A stretch of DNA of 64,000 nt from Bifidobacterium sp. B4142 (GTDB taxonomy: Bacteria; Actinomycetota; Actinomycetes; Actinomycetales; Bifidobacteriaceae), in assembly GCF_026537325.1 (NCBI RefSeq), contig NZ_JAFNMJ010000003.1, forward strand, positions 124,001-188,000, given 5' to 3'. Of the stretch, positions 18,944 through 26,645 are shown in pieces (the stretch's first letter is position 1; each line of letters opens with the position of its first letter). The notes beneath the pieces were generated by a model that was not told the DNA's origin, ran no database searches, and saw only the letters and a list, made by a program, of their open reading frames with translations. The position numbers and the translations under genes are program-made.

Positions 18944-20226
18944 TGCAAGATGTTGAGAGGAAGTCAACTACGCAGGTTGATCAGTTTGATGATCGGATAG
19001 TCGTACTCTCGATTGACCATGTGGCCAAGTCTTTCAGGTTGCCGACTGAGCAGGCCACTGGCCTAAAGCAGGCTTTCATCAACTGGACCAAGGGAATCAA
19101 AGGGTACAGGGAGCAGGTTGTCCTTAAAGACATCAGCTTCCAAGTGCATCAGGGTGATTTCTTCGGCATCGTAGGAAGAAATGGCTCGGGCAAGTCCACC
19201 CTGCTGAAAATCATCTCGGGAATCTATGTGCCGGAACACGGCAGTGTGGATATTCACGGCAAGTTGGTGCCGTTCATCGAGCTTGGCGTGGGTTTTAATC
19301 CTGAATTGACCGGCCGGGAAAACGTTTTTTTGAATGGTGCGCTTCTTGGCTTCTCTCATGATCAGGTAGCAGCCATGTACGACGAAATCGTCGATTTTGC
19401 CGAGCTGGGTGAATTCATGGATCAGAAGCTGAAAAACTACTCGAGCGGCATGCAGGTCAGACTGGCCTTTTCCGTGGCCATCAAGGCGCAAGGCGACATT
19501 TTGGTGCTCGATGAGGTTTTGGCAGTCGGTGATGAGGCCTTCCAGCGCAAATGCGATAATTTCTTCACTGAAATCAAGAAAGATCCGACTAAAACAGTCA
19601 TTCTTGTCACGCATAGCATGGATTCAGTCAAGAAATACTGCAACAGAGCCATCCTGATCCGTGACGGCGAGATTGTGGTTGATGGAGACAAGAATGATGT
19701 TGCCAGCCAGTACACCTTGGAGAACCTCCAGGCTGGGCAGAAAAAAACGGAAAAGAAGGCGGAAAAGCAAGCCCATGAGCCGGGACTGAGCGATCAGGTA
19801 CCTATCTTTAGGGTCTTGCCAGTATCGCCTCAGCTGCTTACCTGCGATGACACCTTCGAGTTCGATGTAGAGTATGACTATCGGGGAGGTAGCGACTTCT
19901 ACATACCCATGTCGGTCATGGATACCGGTCGGGGAGGGGTACCTTTCGATTGCGGAGCTCATTTTCATGTCAATAGCCCGGGGCATCATCTGGTTCATTT
20001 TTCCATGCCGCTCAAGCTCTTTAATGATGGGAACTTCCGCATCATTGCCTCTATGCGGATCATCCCTGACGTTACTAACCTTTCCAACTACGAGCAGCTC
20101 GCTTTCACCAGCGATGAGAATGCCTGCGATTTTGTAGTGCGCAATCATGGCACTACCAATTTTGCAGGCCTGATCAACGACAGAAGCATGGAGATCGTCC
20201 GTACTGGCATGGAGGACATAGATTGA
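18943..20226 (+). CDS. Polysaccharide ABC exporter, ATPase with C-terminal Wzt-like domain
   Basis: Residues 20-250 form the nucleotide-binding domain: Walker A GRNGSGKST at 78-86, signature YSSGMQVRLAFS at 166, Walker B ILVLDE at 186, and the H-loop VTHS. A charged Lys-rich linker (about 265-280) leads to a C-terminal domain of roughly 140 residues, resembling the Wzt carbohydrate-binding domain that recognises the end of the polymer to be exported. TagH-type ATPases lack such a domain, so this points to a Wzt-like, chain-end-sensing exporter. The next gene, rmlB, overlaps its stop. Confidence 0.92.
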   Translation: MQDVERKSTTQVDQFDDRIVVLSIDHVAKSFRLPTEQATGLKQAFINWTKGIKGYREQVVLKDISFQVHQGDFFGIVGRNGSGKSTLLKIISGIYVPEHGSVDIHGKLVPFIELGVGFNPELTGRENVFLNGALLGFSHDQVAAMYDEIVDFAELGEFMDQKLKNYSSGMQVRLAFSVAIKAQGDILVLDEVLAVGDEAFQRKCDNFFTEIKKDPTKTVILVTHSMDSVKKYCNRAILIRDGEIVVDGDKNDVASQYTLENLQAGQKKTEKKAEKQAHEPGLSDQVPIFRVLPVSPQLLTCDDTFEFDVEYDYRGGSDFYIPMSVMDTGRGGVPFDCGAHFHVNSPGHHLVHFSMPLKLFNDGNFRIIASMRIIPDVTNLSNYEQLAFTSDENACDFVVRNHGTTNFAGLINDRSMEIVRTGMEDID

Positions 20227-21245
20227 CAGATAAGGATGAAGTTGCCAGCCTTCTTGTCACCGGAGGGGCAGGTTTTATTGGCTCCAACTTTGTTCGATAT
20301 CTTGCCCGAGTGAATCCGCAAGCGAAGGTCGTTGTTCTGGATAAGATGACCTACGCCGCCAATCAGCATAGTTTGGATGGTTTGTCGCGCAAGCCTATAG
20401 TGATCAGGGGTGATATCTGCGATTCATCTTTGGTTGAGCAAATCGTCAAGCAGTATCATATTAAAGGAATCATCCATTTTGCAGCAGAATCACACAATGA
20501 TAATTCCATTAGAGATGCTGCTCCCTTTATTCGTACCAACATTTATGGGACCTACGTTCTATTGGAGGCCGCAAGACGCCATGACCTGCGCTTTCATCAT
20601 GTATCTACGGATGAGGTATTTGGCGATACATCCGTTGAGGATGTGACGAGATTTGATGAGAGCAGTCCCTATCGTCCATCAAGTCCGTATTCGGCGACAA
20701 AGGCGGCCTCTGATCATCTGGTCAGGGCCTGGTGGAGGACTTACGGCACCCGAGTGACTATAACGAACAGCTCGAATAACTATGGTCCATTCCAGCATGT
20801 GGAGAAGTTCATTCCCCGGCAAATAACCAATATACTGACGGGTTATAGGCCCAAGCTGTATGGCCAGGGCAAAGATGTTCGAGACTGGCTAAGCGTAGAG
20901 GATGATTGCAGAGCGATCTGGAATGTTTACTGTCGGGGTCGTTTGGGGCAGACGTATCTGGTTGGAGTAGATAATCGCCTCAGTAATCTCGCTGTGGTGC
21001 AGATGATTTTGGCAATGATGAACCGGCCTCTTGACGAAGTGGAGTTTGTAAGGGATAGGCCGGGGGCCGACAGAAGATACGCTATTGATGCTTCAAAGAT
21101 ACGGCGTGAGTTGGGGTGGAAGCCTCTTCAGGTGGATTTCGCCAAGAGTCTGGAGGCCACTATAGAATGGTATAAAAGGCATGAATCGTGGTGGATTGCT
21201 GCAAAGCAAACGACGGAATTGCGATATCAGCGAGAAAGCCGCTGA
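20223..21245 (+). CDS. rmlB: dTDP-glucose 4,6-dehydratase
   Basis: Converts dTDP-glucose to dTDP-4-keto-6-deoxyglucose, the second step towards dTDP-L-rhamnose. NAD motif GGAGFIGSNF near residue 14, HFAAESHND, STDEVFGD with the catalytic Asp-Glu pair, and YSATK with the active-site Tyr and Lys are all present. TTG 20223 is chosen: GGAGG lies seven bases upstream and the start overlaps the exporter ATPase stop by four bases. No rmlA, rmlC or rmlD is seen in the window, so the remaining steps must be encoded elsewhere. Its coupling to the exporter suggests a rhamnose or other 6-deoxyhexose in the polymer. Confidence 0.93.
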   Translation: MTDKDEVASLLVTGGAGFIGSNFVRYLARVNPQAKVVVLDKMTYAANQHSLDGLSRKPIVIRGDICDSSLVEQIVKQYHIKGIIHFAAESHNDNSIRDAAPFIRTNIYGTYVLLEAARRHDLRFHHVSTDEVFGDTSVEDVTRFDESSPYRPSSPYSATKAASDHLVRAWWRTYGTRVTITNSSNNYGPFQHVEKFIPRQITNILTGYRPKLYGQGKDVRDWLSVEDDCRAIWNVYCRGRLGQTYLVGVDNRLSNLAVVQMILAMMNRPLDEVEFVRDRPGADRRYAIDASKIRRELGWKPLQVDFAKSLEATIEWYKRHESWWIAAKQTTELRYQRESR

Positions 21246-21295
21246 AACCCTAATCCGAGGACCTGAAACCGATGATGTCAACCAGCCAGGTTGTC

Positions 21296-21337
21296 TTGCA
21301 CAATAGATAGCATATGATTTATCTGTCTATGTATAAG
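21296..21337 (+). promoter_or_regulatory. Likely promoter region of the rpsF operon
   Basis: TTGCAC at 21296-21301 could serve as a -35 box; TTATCT (21319-21324, 17-base spacer) or TATAAG (21332-21337) could be the -10. The pairing is uncertain, but the transcript should start upstream of the leader hairpin at 21361. Confidence 0.35.
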
Positions 21338-21360
21338 TGGCATAGCGGGTTGATGTGCTA

Positions 21361-21412
21361 CACCCTCCTGTCACGGAAGGTCCGTGACCTGTAAGTCCAA
21401 AGGAGGTGGGTG
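21361..21412 (+). promoter_or_regulatory. Structured rpsF leader, candidate S6:S18 autoregulatory element
   Basis: A perfect 7-bp hairpin GTCACGG (21370-21376) / CCGTGAC (21382-21388) with a 5-base loop stands directly ahead of the ribosome site. The preceding CACCCTCCT (21361-21369) is complementary to the AGGAGG ribosome site and following GGGTG (21401-21412), so the whole can close into a helix that hides the site. rpsF leaders in many bacteria bind the S6:S18 complex through a CCG-containing structured motif; a CCG is present at the base of the hairpin's 3' arm. Structure is seen; function is inferred. Confidence 0.55.
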
Positions 21413-21709
21413 ATGTCTGCGCACAAGTATGAATTGATGTTCATTGCCGATCCGGCCATGGATGAGCGCTCGCTGAAGAAGCTGACCGACCAGTATCTCG
21501 AGGTGGTCACCAAGGAAGGCGGCTCTGTCGACAACATCGACGTCTGGGGCCGTCGCAAGTTGGCCTATGAGATCGACAAGCACAAGGAAGGCAACTACGT
21601 GGTGGTCGAATACACCTGCGAGCCTTCTGCCAGCGCTGAGCTCGATCGTGTGCTCAACCTGAACGAGTCCGTCATCCGCACCAAGATTCTTCGCAAGGAT
21701 GACAAGTAA
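21413..21709 (+). CDS. rpsF: 30S ribosomal protein S6
   Basis: 98 residues with the S6 fold hallmarks: YELMFIADP at the start, DVWGRRKLAYEI in the middle and VLRKDDK-like end (LNESVIRTKILR). S6 binds 16S rRNA together with S18, encoded two genes downstream. ATG 21413 is six bases after AGGAGG; the GTG just before it (21410) is too close to the site. First gene of the conserved rpsF-ssb-rpsR-rplI operon. Confidence 0.97.
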   Translation: MSAHKYELMFIADPAMDERSLKKLTDQYLEVVTKEGGSVDNIDVWGRRKLAYEIDKHKEGNYVVVEYTCEPSASAELDRVLNLNESVIRTKILRKDDK

Positions 21710-21832
21710 GCAAACAGCAAAAGGACATCGAAGCGTCGGCTGACCTTCAGTTCTCGCGTCGAAGGTCCAAGGGTGCGGGATTCGCCCCAGCAGGCCCATT
21801 CCCAAGTCCTCATTCCGAGGAAAGGTCGTGAC

Positions 21833-22450
21833 ATGGCGGGAGATACATACATCACCGTGGTGGGTAATCTCACTGCGGATCCGGAGGTGCGTACGACCTC
21901 CAACGGAGGCACGGTGGCCAACCTGACCATCGCGTCCACGCCCAGACAGTTCAACAGGAACTCGGGGCAGTGGGAGGACGGCGACTCGCTCTTCATGCGT
22001 TGCTCGGCCTGGGATTCTACCTACAGTCCCATGGCCTCCAACATTCAGGCCAGTCTGACCAAGGGCATGAGGGTGATCGCCCAGGGTCGTCTGGTGCAGC
22101 GCTCCTATCAGGATCGTGAGGGCAACAACCGTACGGTTGTGGAGCTGCGTCTGGACGAGATCGGACCTGCACTGACACGGAACACCGCTCAGGTCACCAG
22201 GAACGCCAACACCGGTGGCGGAGGATCTCGCGGCGGTTTCGCTGGATCCAACAACGGCGGCTACCAGGGTGGGGCATCCTACCAGGGCGGCGCCGGCGCG
22301 GCATCGGCCCCTATGGGTCGTCAGCAGCCAGCGCAGAGCCAGCAGGCCCCAGCCCAGGATCCTTGGTCATCGACCGGATCCGGCGATTCCTTCGGATCCT
22401 TTGGATCCACCGGCGAGTTCGGTGGTTCTGGAGACGATCCCGAATTCTGA
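21833..22450 (+). CDS. ssb: Single-stranded DNA-binding protein
   Basis: 205 residues. The OB-fold (1-115) begins ITVVGNLTADPEVR and includes RCSAWDS and VIAQGRLVQRSYQ, typical of actinobacterial SSB. A Gly-, Ser- and Gln-rich flexible linker follows. The C-terminus ends in an acidic GDDPEF tip, a variant of the DDxPF tail that recruits replication and repair proteins. ATG 21833 is chosen; the in-frame upstream codon at 21773 lacks a ribosome site and would add a poorly conserved head. Gap of 123 bases after rpsF. Confidence 0.96.
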   Translation: MAGDTYITVVGNLTADPEVRTTSNGGTVANLTIASTPRQFNRNSGQWEDGDSLFMRCSAWDSTYSPMASNIQASLTKGMRVIAQGRLVQRSYQDREGNNRTVVELRLDEIGPALTRNTAQVTRNANTGGGGSRGGFAGSNNGGYQGGASYQGGAGAASAPMGRQQPAQSQQAPAQDPWSSTGSGDSFGSFGSTGEFGGSGDDPEF

Positions 22451-22486
22451 AGTTTCATAGCGTCATCATTCATTTAAGGAGTACCA

Positions 22487-22735
22487 ATGTCACGTAAAAG
22501 GCCGCAACCGCCGGTCAAGCCCTTCAAGAAGAAGCCGAATCCTCTGAGGGCTGCCAAGATCCATACCATCGATTACAAGGACGTGGCTCTGCTGCGCAAG
22601 TTCATCTCTGACCGCGGCAAGATCCGTTCCCGCCGCATCACCGGTGTCACCGTCCAGGAGCAGCGCGAGATCTCCAAGGCTATCAAGAACGCCCGCGAGA
22701 TGGCCCTGCTGCCCTATGCCACCAACGGTCGCTGA
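22487..22735 (+). CDS. rpsR: 30S ribosomal protein S18
   Basis: 82 residues; [18 protein letters not shown] and the RRITGV core are diagnostic. It has no cysteines, so it is the zinc-free form. AAGGAG lies seven bases ahead of the ATG. S18 dimerises with S6 on the platform of the small subunit. Confidence 0.97.
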   Translation: MSRKRPQPPVKPFKKKPNPLRAAKIHTIDYKDVALLRKFISDRGKIRSRRITGVTVQEQREISKAIKNAREMALLPYATNGR

Positions 22736-22749
22736 GGGAGGTCCGGATT

Positions 22750-23199
22750 ATGGCAAAGGAAACCAAGGTAATTCTGACCGATACCGTGACCGATCTGGGT
22801 CATAAGGGCGACGTTGTCGGGGTCAAGCCCGGCTATGCGCGCAACTTTCTGATTCCCCAGGGTCTGGCTTTCGCCTGGTCCAAGGGCGCCGCTGCGCAGA
22901 TTGAATCCCTGCAGCGGGCACGTCGGGCCAAGTCCATGGCCACCCGTGAGGATGCCGTGGCGGCCAAGACCGCCATCGATGGTCAGACCGTCGAGATCGC
23001 AGCCAAGGTGTCCGATTCAGGCAAGCTCTTCGGCGGCATCTCCAATGATGCCATCGCCCAGGCTCTTCGCCCCCTGGCCGATGTGGATCCCCGCTCCATT
23101 TCCGTGGAGACCATCAAGACCACCGGAGAGTTCCCGGCCACCGTGGCCCTGCACCCCGAGATCTCGGCCGCTTTCACGGTTAAGGTCGTCGCAGAGTAG
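22750..23199 (+). CDS. rplI: 50S ribosomal protein L9
   Basis: 149 residues. The N-terminal domain shows [22 protein letters not shown] and [12 protein letters not shown], the L9 signature; a long helix and the C-terminal rRNA-binding domain follow. It starts 14 bases after rpsR and closes the operon, which ends at a strong hairpin. Confidence 0.97.
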   Translation: MAKETKVILTDTVTDLGHKGDVVGVKPGYARNFLIPQGLAFAWSKGAAAQIESLQRARRAKSMATREDAVAAKTAIDGQTVEIAAKVSDSGKLFGGISNDAIAQALRPLADVDPRSISVETIKTTGEFPATVALHPEISAAFTVKVVAE

Positions 23200-23254
23200 T
23201 AAATCTGACCTATCCCATAACGATCCTTTTTGAAATAGGGATCTGGGCTTAAGC

Positions 23255-23297
23255 AGGAGGCCTTCCCGCAGCAGGTATATGCGTGGGAAGGCCTCCT
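23255..23297. terminator. Strong bidirectional terminator
   Basis: AGGAGGCCTTCCC (23255-23267) pairs perfectly over 13 bp with GGGAAGGCCTCCT (23285-23297), with further CGC/GCG pairing possible inside the loop, and TTAT follows. It lies between the end of rplI and the end of the convergent tautomerase gene and can serve both. Confidence 0.85.
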
Positions 23298-23321
23298 TAT
23301 GCGTTACAGGGGATTACTCGC

Positions 23322-23669
23322 CTAGAAATTGCCGCCGTTCCAACCCCAGTCGGTAGTGGCCGTATAGCGGATGTAGGTGCGGTCCTTGGGAATGGACAGC
23401 TCCGATTCCAATGTGTCCATGATGGTCTTGGTCAGGCTTTCCCAGGCAGACTTGGGTACGTCACTGCCGAAGACGTTGACCTCAACATAGGCGGCAGGCT
23501 TGCTGTCATTACCCCCGAAGTAGATGGGCATGTCCGACTCGAAGGGGCACATGAGCCATCCCTCGGACTTGCCGGGGACGGCGGTGATGGCCTTGCCATA
23601 GGCGGTCTTGATCCGTTCGCGCTGTTCGGCGGTGATGGGTGTGCTTACATGGGTGTGGATGACGGGCAT
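23322..23669 (-). CDS. MIF-like tautomerase family protein
   Basis: 115 residues, the length of eukaryotic MIF and bacterial MIF-like tautomerases and longer than 4-oxalocrotonate tautomerase. The initiator Met is followed by Pro, the catalytic base after Met removal. The end of the protein (IPKDRTYIRY, then DWGWNGG F) matches the MIF pattern (RVYINY ... VGWNNSTF). The substrate in bacteria is unknown; phenylpyruvate or p-hydroxyphenylpyruvate tautomerisation is the usual test activity. AAGGAAG precedes the start. It is the last gene of a minus-strand run after gtrA. Confidence 0.82.
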   Translation of the reverse strand: MPVIHTHVSTPITAEQRERIKTAYGKAITAVPGKSEGWLMCPFESDMPIYFGGNDSKPAAYVEVNVFGSDVPKSAWESLTKTIMDTLESELSIPKDRTYIRYTATTDWGWNGGNF

Positions 23670-23777
23670 GGCGCTTCCTTTCCGATCCGTCCGGCATGAC
23701 CAATCAGGATGACTCAGTCCGTATGCCGGATGGCTGACTATTCCCGTCCCATAGTAGCCTCGACCGGGCAGGCTGGC

Positions 23778-24302
23778 TTAGCGCCAGCCGAAGGGACGAT
23801 GACTCAGGGACCAGTCCCCCAGACGGTGGGCCACAGAACGGGGATTGACCGGCTTGTCGGGTGCTGGCGCGTCCAGCAGCCACTTGCGGATCAGGAAGTT
23901 CCAGATGGCTACCACCACGGTGGCTGTGATCTTGGCGATGTTGGCGTAGAGCAGGTAACGGGCGTGCATGGTGGTAATGGCGTCCGGCGGCAGCATGGCA
24001 GTGCCCATCCACAGGATCACCTCGTTGATCCCCAGGCCGATCACCGAGGAGACCAGGAAGACTACCATCTCCATCCACCGGGCCATGTCCTCCCGGTGTT
24101 TGAAGACATAGCGCATGCTGGCCAGATAGTTGAAGACCAGGGAGATCAGAAAGGAGATGGCCCCTGCCAGGACGTTGTTCAGGTGCGGCCCCATGATCAG
24201 CAGGTTCATGATGCCGATGTCAACCAGGAAGGCGATGACGCCCACGATGCCGAACTTGAGCAGCTGTCCGATTAATCTACGCACGATAGCCCATTCAATC
24301 AT
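23778..24302 (-). CDS. GtrA-family membrane protein
   Basis: 174 residues with four membrane helices in the GtrA arrangement (LLKFGIVGVIAFLVDIGIM in helix 1, FNYLASMRYVF after helix 2, then WNFLIRKWL near the end). GtrA proteins are thought to flip polyprenyl-phosphate-linked sugars across the membrane in glucosylation systems together with GtrB and GtrII-type enzymes. Such partners are candidates at 1404-2501 and 2-1528, over 20 kb away. Here it follows an MFS gene by 60 bases on the same strand. Confidence 0.9.
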   Translation of the reverse strand: MIEWAIVRRLIGQLLKFGIVGVIAFLVDIGIMNLLIMGPHLNNVLAGAISFLISLVFNYLASMRYVFKHREDMARWMEMVVFLVSSVIGLGINEVILWMGTAMLPPDAITTMHARYLLYANIAKITATVVVAIWNFLIRKWLLDAPAPDKPVNPRSVAHRLGDWSLSHRPFGWR

Positions 24303-24362
24303 TCATCCTGTGCTCACGGGGTAGCAGGAGCCGCTTGTGTGCAAAAGCCTTACGTTGCGCCC

Positions 24363-25820
24363 TCAGGCGGGTAGCTCGGTCAGTATGGGGTCCTCGGTGC
24401 TGTTGCGGATTTGACGGAAGCCCACAAAGGCGATGGCCAGCGAGGTCAGAGCCAGAGTAGTGACCACCCCGAATCCGCCCTGGGACCCGTAACGGTCGAT
24501 GAACTGCCCGGCCACTGCCGAACCGGCTGAGGACCCGATCGAATTCATGGCACTCAGCCAGGCCATGCCTTCGGTGAAGCGGATGGGCGGCACCAGGTGG
24601 AGCATGAGCTGGTTGCCGTTGATCCAGGTGGGTGCCTGGCAGACGCCGATGATCAGATAGATGACCATGATGGTCCACAGATTCCTGGCAAACATGAAGG
24701 TTCCGATACCCAGGTTGACCACCAGCAGGCAGAAGTAGAAACGCTTCCAGAGTGGAATAGTCCAGTTCTTGGCCCCGTAAAGCAGGGCGCCGACCAGGGA
24801 GCTGAAGGAGAAGCAGGCGAAGACGAACCCGGTCATCTGCTTCATCCCTTGCTCTGTGGCGAAGGCGATGATGGAGATGGACGCTGCGCTCTGAAAAGCT
24901 CCCAGGCCGAACCAAGTGGCGCAGACGGCGATCATGCCAGCGCTCCAGAAGGCGCCGCTGCGGTTGTTTCCGCCCTCCTGGGTCCGCAGACTAGCCACCT
25001 GCTGAGCTTGCCGTTCTCTGTACTTTTTGCGGGTGATGCCTTGGGCGCGGGCCATGTCCGTCTGTGAGGGCGGCTCGGTTTCTCGGCAGGAGAGGAACAT
25101 AAAGGCTCCCACCAGCACGCAGATCCCAGTGAAGGAGAAGGCCAACACGCCTGAAATGACCGCCAGGATGGAAGCCAGCGGGTTGCCGATCACCCACATG
25201 GCCTCGTCGAAGACCCCAGACAGGGACAGGGCCTGGCTGGTGGCTCGATGGTCGCCACGAAGTAGATGCGTCCACCGGCTGCGGCTCATGGCTCCCCATG
25301 GCGGAATGGCCGCCATGAAGGGGGTGGCCAGGTAGAGCACCCAGGTGGGAGCATGGGCGGTGATGGCCGTGATCAGGACCGTGGCGGCCACGATCCAGAC
25401 CAGAACCGTGGGGATGGAAACCTGTCGCTGGCCAAACTTGTCGACCATCTTGCCCAGCATTGGGCTGACTAGGGCCAGGGCCACGGCCTGGATGGCGGTC
25501 AGGGCGCCGGCCAGGGCATAACTGCCGTAGTAGTGCTGCACCGAGATGGTGATGGTCATGCCCACCATGGGGAAGGGCATGGAGGCAATGACCGACCCCA
25601 CTGCGAACTGTGCCGTGTGAGGCAGTTGCAGGAGCGCCGAGTATCCTCCGAAGACCCTGCGGCCGGCTTCGACCAGAGCTGCCTTCAATTGCCGTGGCAT
25701 GGGCTGTTCGTCTCGCTTTCCTAGGGTGTTTGCACGGTCCCGAAGCATGTTTTCCTCAGGACCTTCCCCACGTATGAAGGGATGTGAGGCTGCTGGGGGC
25801 ACTGCTACAGTGGTAACCAT
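24363..25820 (-). CDS. MFS transporter
   Basis: 485 residues, 12 predicted helices after a polar head of about 60 residues. The conserved loop 2-3 motif appears as GKMVDKFGQR, and the central cytoplasmic loop (about 255-300) is charged. The pattern fits the MFS_1 group of drug or metabolite exporters; the substrate cannot be read from sequence. ATG 25820 lies four bases from an inverted repeat that also covers the divergent promoter, so transcription or translation could be controlled there. Internal ATG codons at about residues 25 and 41 are alternative starts. Confidence 0.85.
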   Translation of the reverse strand: MVTTVAVPPAASHPFIRGEGPEENMLRDRANTLGKRDEQPMPRQLKAALVEAGRRVFGGYSALLQLPHTAQFAVGSVIASMPFPMVGMTITISVQHYYGSYALAGALTAIQAVALALVSPMLGKMVDKFGQRQVSIPTVLVWIVAATVLITAITAHAPTWVLYLATPFMAAIPPWGAMSRSRWTHLLRGDHRATSQALSLSGVFDEAMWVIGNPLASILAVISGVLAFSFTGICVLVGAFMFLSCRETEPPSQTDMARAQGITRKKYRERQAQQVASLRTQEGGNNRSGAFWSAGMIAVCATWFGLGAFQSAASISIIAFATEQGMKQMTGFVFACFSFSSLVGALLYGAKNWTIPLWKRFYFCLLVVNLGIGTFMFARNLWTIMVIYLIIGVCQAPTWINGNQLMLHLVPPIRFTEGMAWLSAMNSIGSSAGSAVAGQFIDRYGSQGGFGVVTTLALTSLAIAFVGFRQIRNSTEDPILTELPA

Positions 25821-25823
25821 ATC

Positions 25824-25857
25824 GGCACCTGACGGGTGCCATTGGGATACTGATAAT
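25824..25857. promoter_or_regulatory. Inverted repeat over a promoter between MFS and phosphatase genes
   Basis: GGCACC (25824-25829) and GGTGCC (25835-25840) form a perfect 6-bp inverted repeat with spacer TGACG. On the plus strand CTGACG (25829-25834) and GATAAT (25852-25857) stand 17 bases apart and match -35/-10 boxes, so the repeat overlaps the -35. On the minus strand the repeat is just ahead of the MFS start. It could be an operator or a hairpin at the MFS translation start. Confidence 0.45.
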
Positions 25858-25913
25858 TCTACCCTCCGTCATGGCCACTGATGAGGCTCGCCGGGGAGTT
25901 TGGGAGGTGGGTC

Positions 25914-26570
25914 GTGCCTGCGACGACCATTCATTTCGTCCGTCATGGCCAGGTTGATAATCCCGATCATATTCTCTATGAGCGATTGCCGGGATTCCAC
26001 TTGTCTGACAGAGGCAGGGCCATGGTCGAGGCGACGGCCCGCTTTATGGCCGACGCTCCCGGCATGCGCGATCTGGAAGCCGTCTACTCCTCTCCGCTGG
26101 ACAGGACCAGGGAGACTACGGCCATCCTGCTTGAGCAGATCAACCCCGCCCGTGTCCAGCACGGCTTGAAACCGTTGGAGCCTAGGTACGATCGTCGTCT
26201 GATTGAGGCCGGCAACGAATTCCGGGGCAAGCGCATCGGCTACGGGCAGGGGGCCCTCTGGCGGCCCTCCAACCTGAGGCTGATTCTGGATCTACGCCGT
26301 CCCAGCTGGGGGGAGTCCTATCGGCAGATCGCCCGGCGAGTGGGGGATTTTGTCCGGCAGGTGGTCCGCAGCCATCCTGATGCACAGGTTCTGGCTGTTT
26401 CACATGAGTCGCCCATCTGGTCGTATCGCCACCTCTTGGAGACCGGCCATCCCGAGCACAATATGCTCCTCCGGGCCGCTGCCCTGGCCTCGGTGACCTC
26501 TATCACCCTTGACTGCGCTACTGGCAAAGTGCTGGGAATCGCCTATGCAAACCCGGCGGCAGGCGTGTGA
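25914..26570 (+). CDS. Histidine phosphatase superfamily protein
   Basis: About 218 residues. The catalytic RHG motif stands at the start (IHFVRHGQVDNP), the second histidine in SHESPIW, and a phosphate-binding arginine in SSPLDRTRET; this is the phosphoglycerate-mutase-like branch 1 of the superfamily. Substrate unknown; members include cofactor-dependent mutases and small-molecule phosphatases. GTG 25914 is chosen because GGGAGG lies about six bases upstream; ATG 25881 would place that site inside the gene. Confidence 0.88.
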   Translation: MPATTIHFVRHGQVDNPDHILYERLPGFHLSDRGRAMVEATARFMADAPGMRDLEAVYSSPLDRTRETTAILLEQINPARVQHGLKPLEPRYDRRLIEAGNEFRGKRIGYGQGALWRPSNLRLILDLRRPSWGESYRQIARRVGDFVRQVVRSHPDAQVLAVSHESPIWSYRHLLETGHPEHNMLLRAAALASVTSITLDCATGKVLGIAYANPAAGV

Positions 26571-26645
26571 AGACCGCTTGAGCGGCCTAGGATGACAGGG
26601 GATACTGTCGTGGAAGATTGTCCGAGAACCCGATGAAGGAGCGTG

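Noticed and set aside
1-21300. Insertion sequence or phage remnants as the cause of the mosaic polysaccharide island
   Set aside because: No transposase, integrase, terminal repeats or attachment site could be found despite low GC and mixed gene directions.
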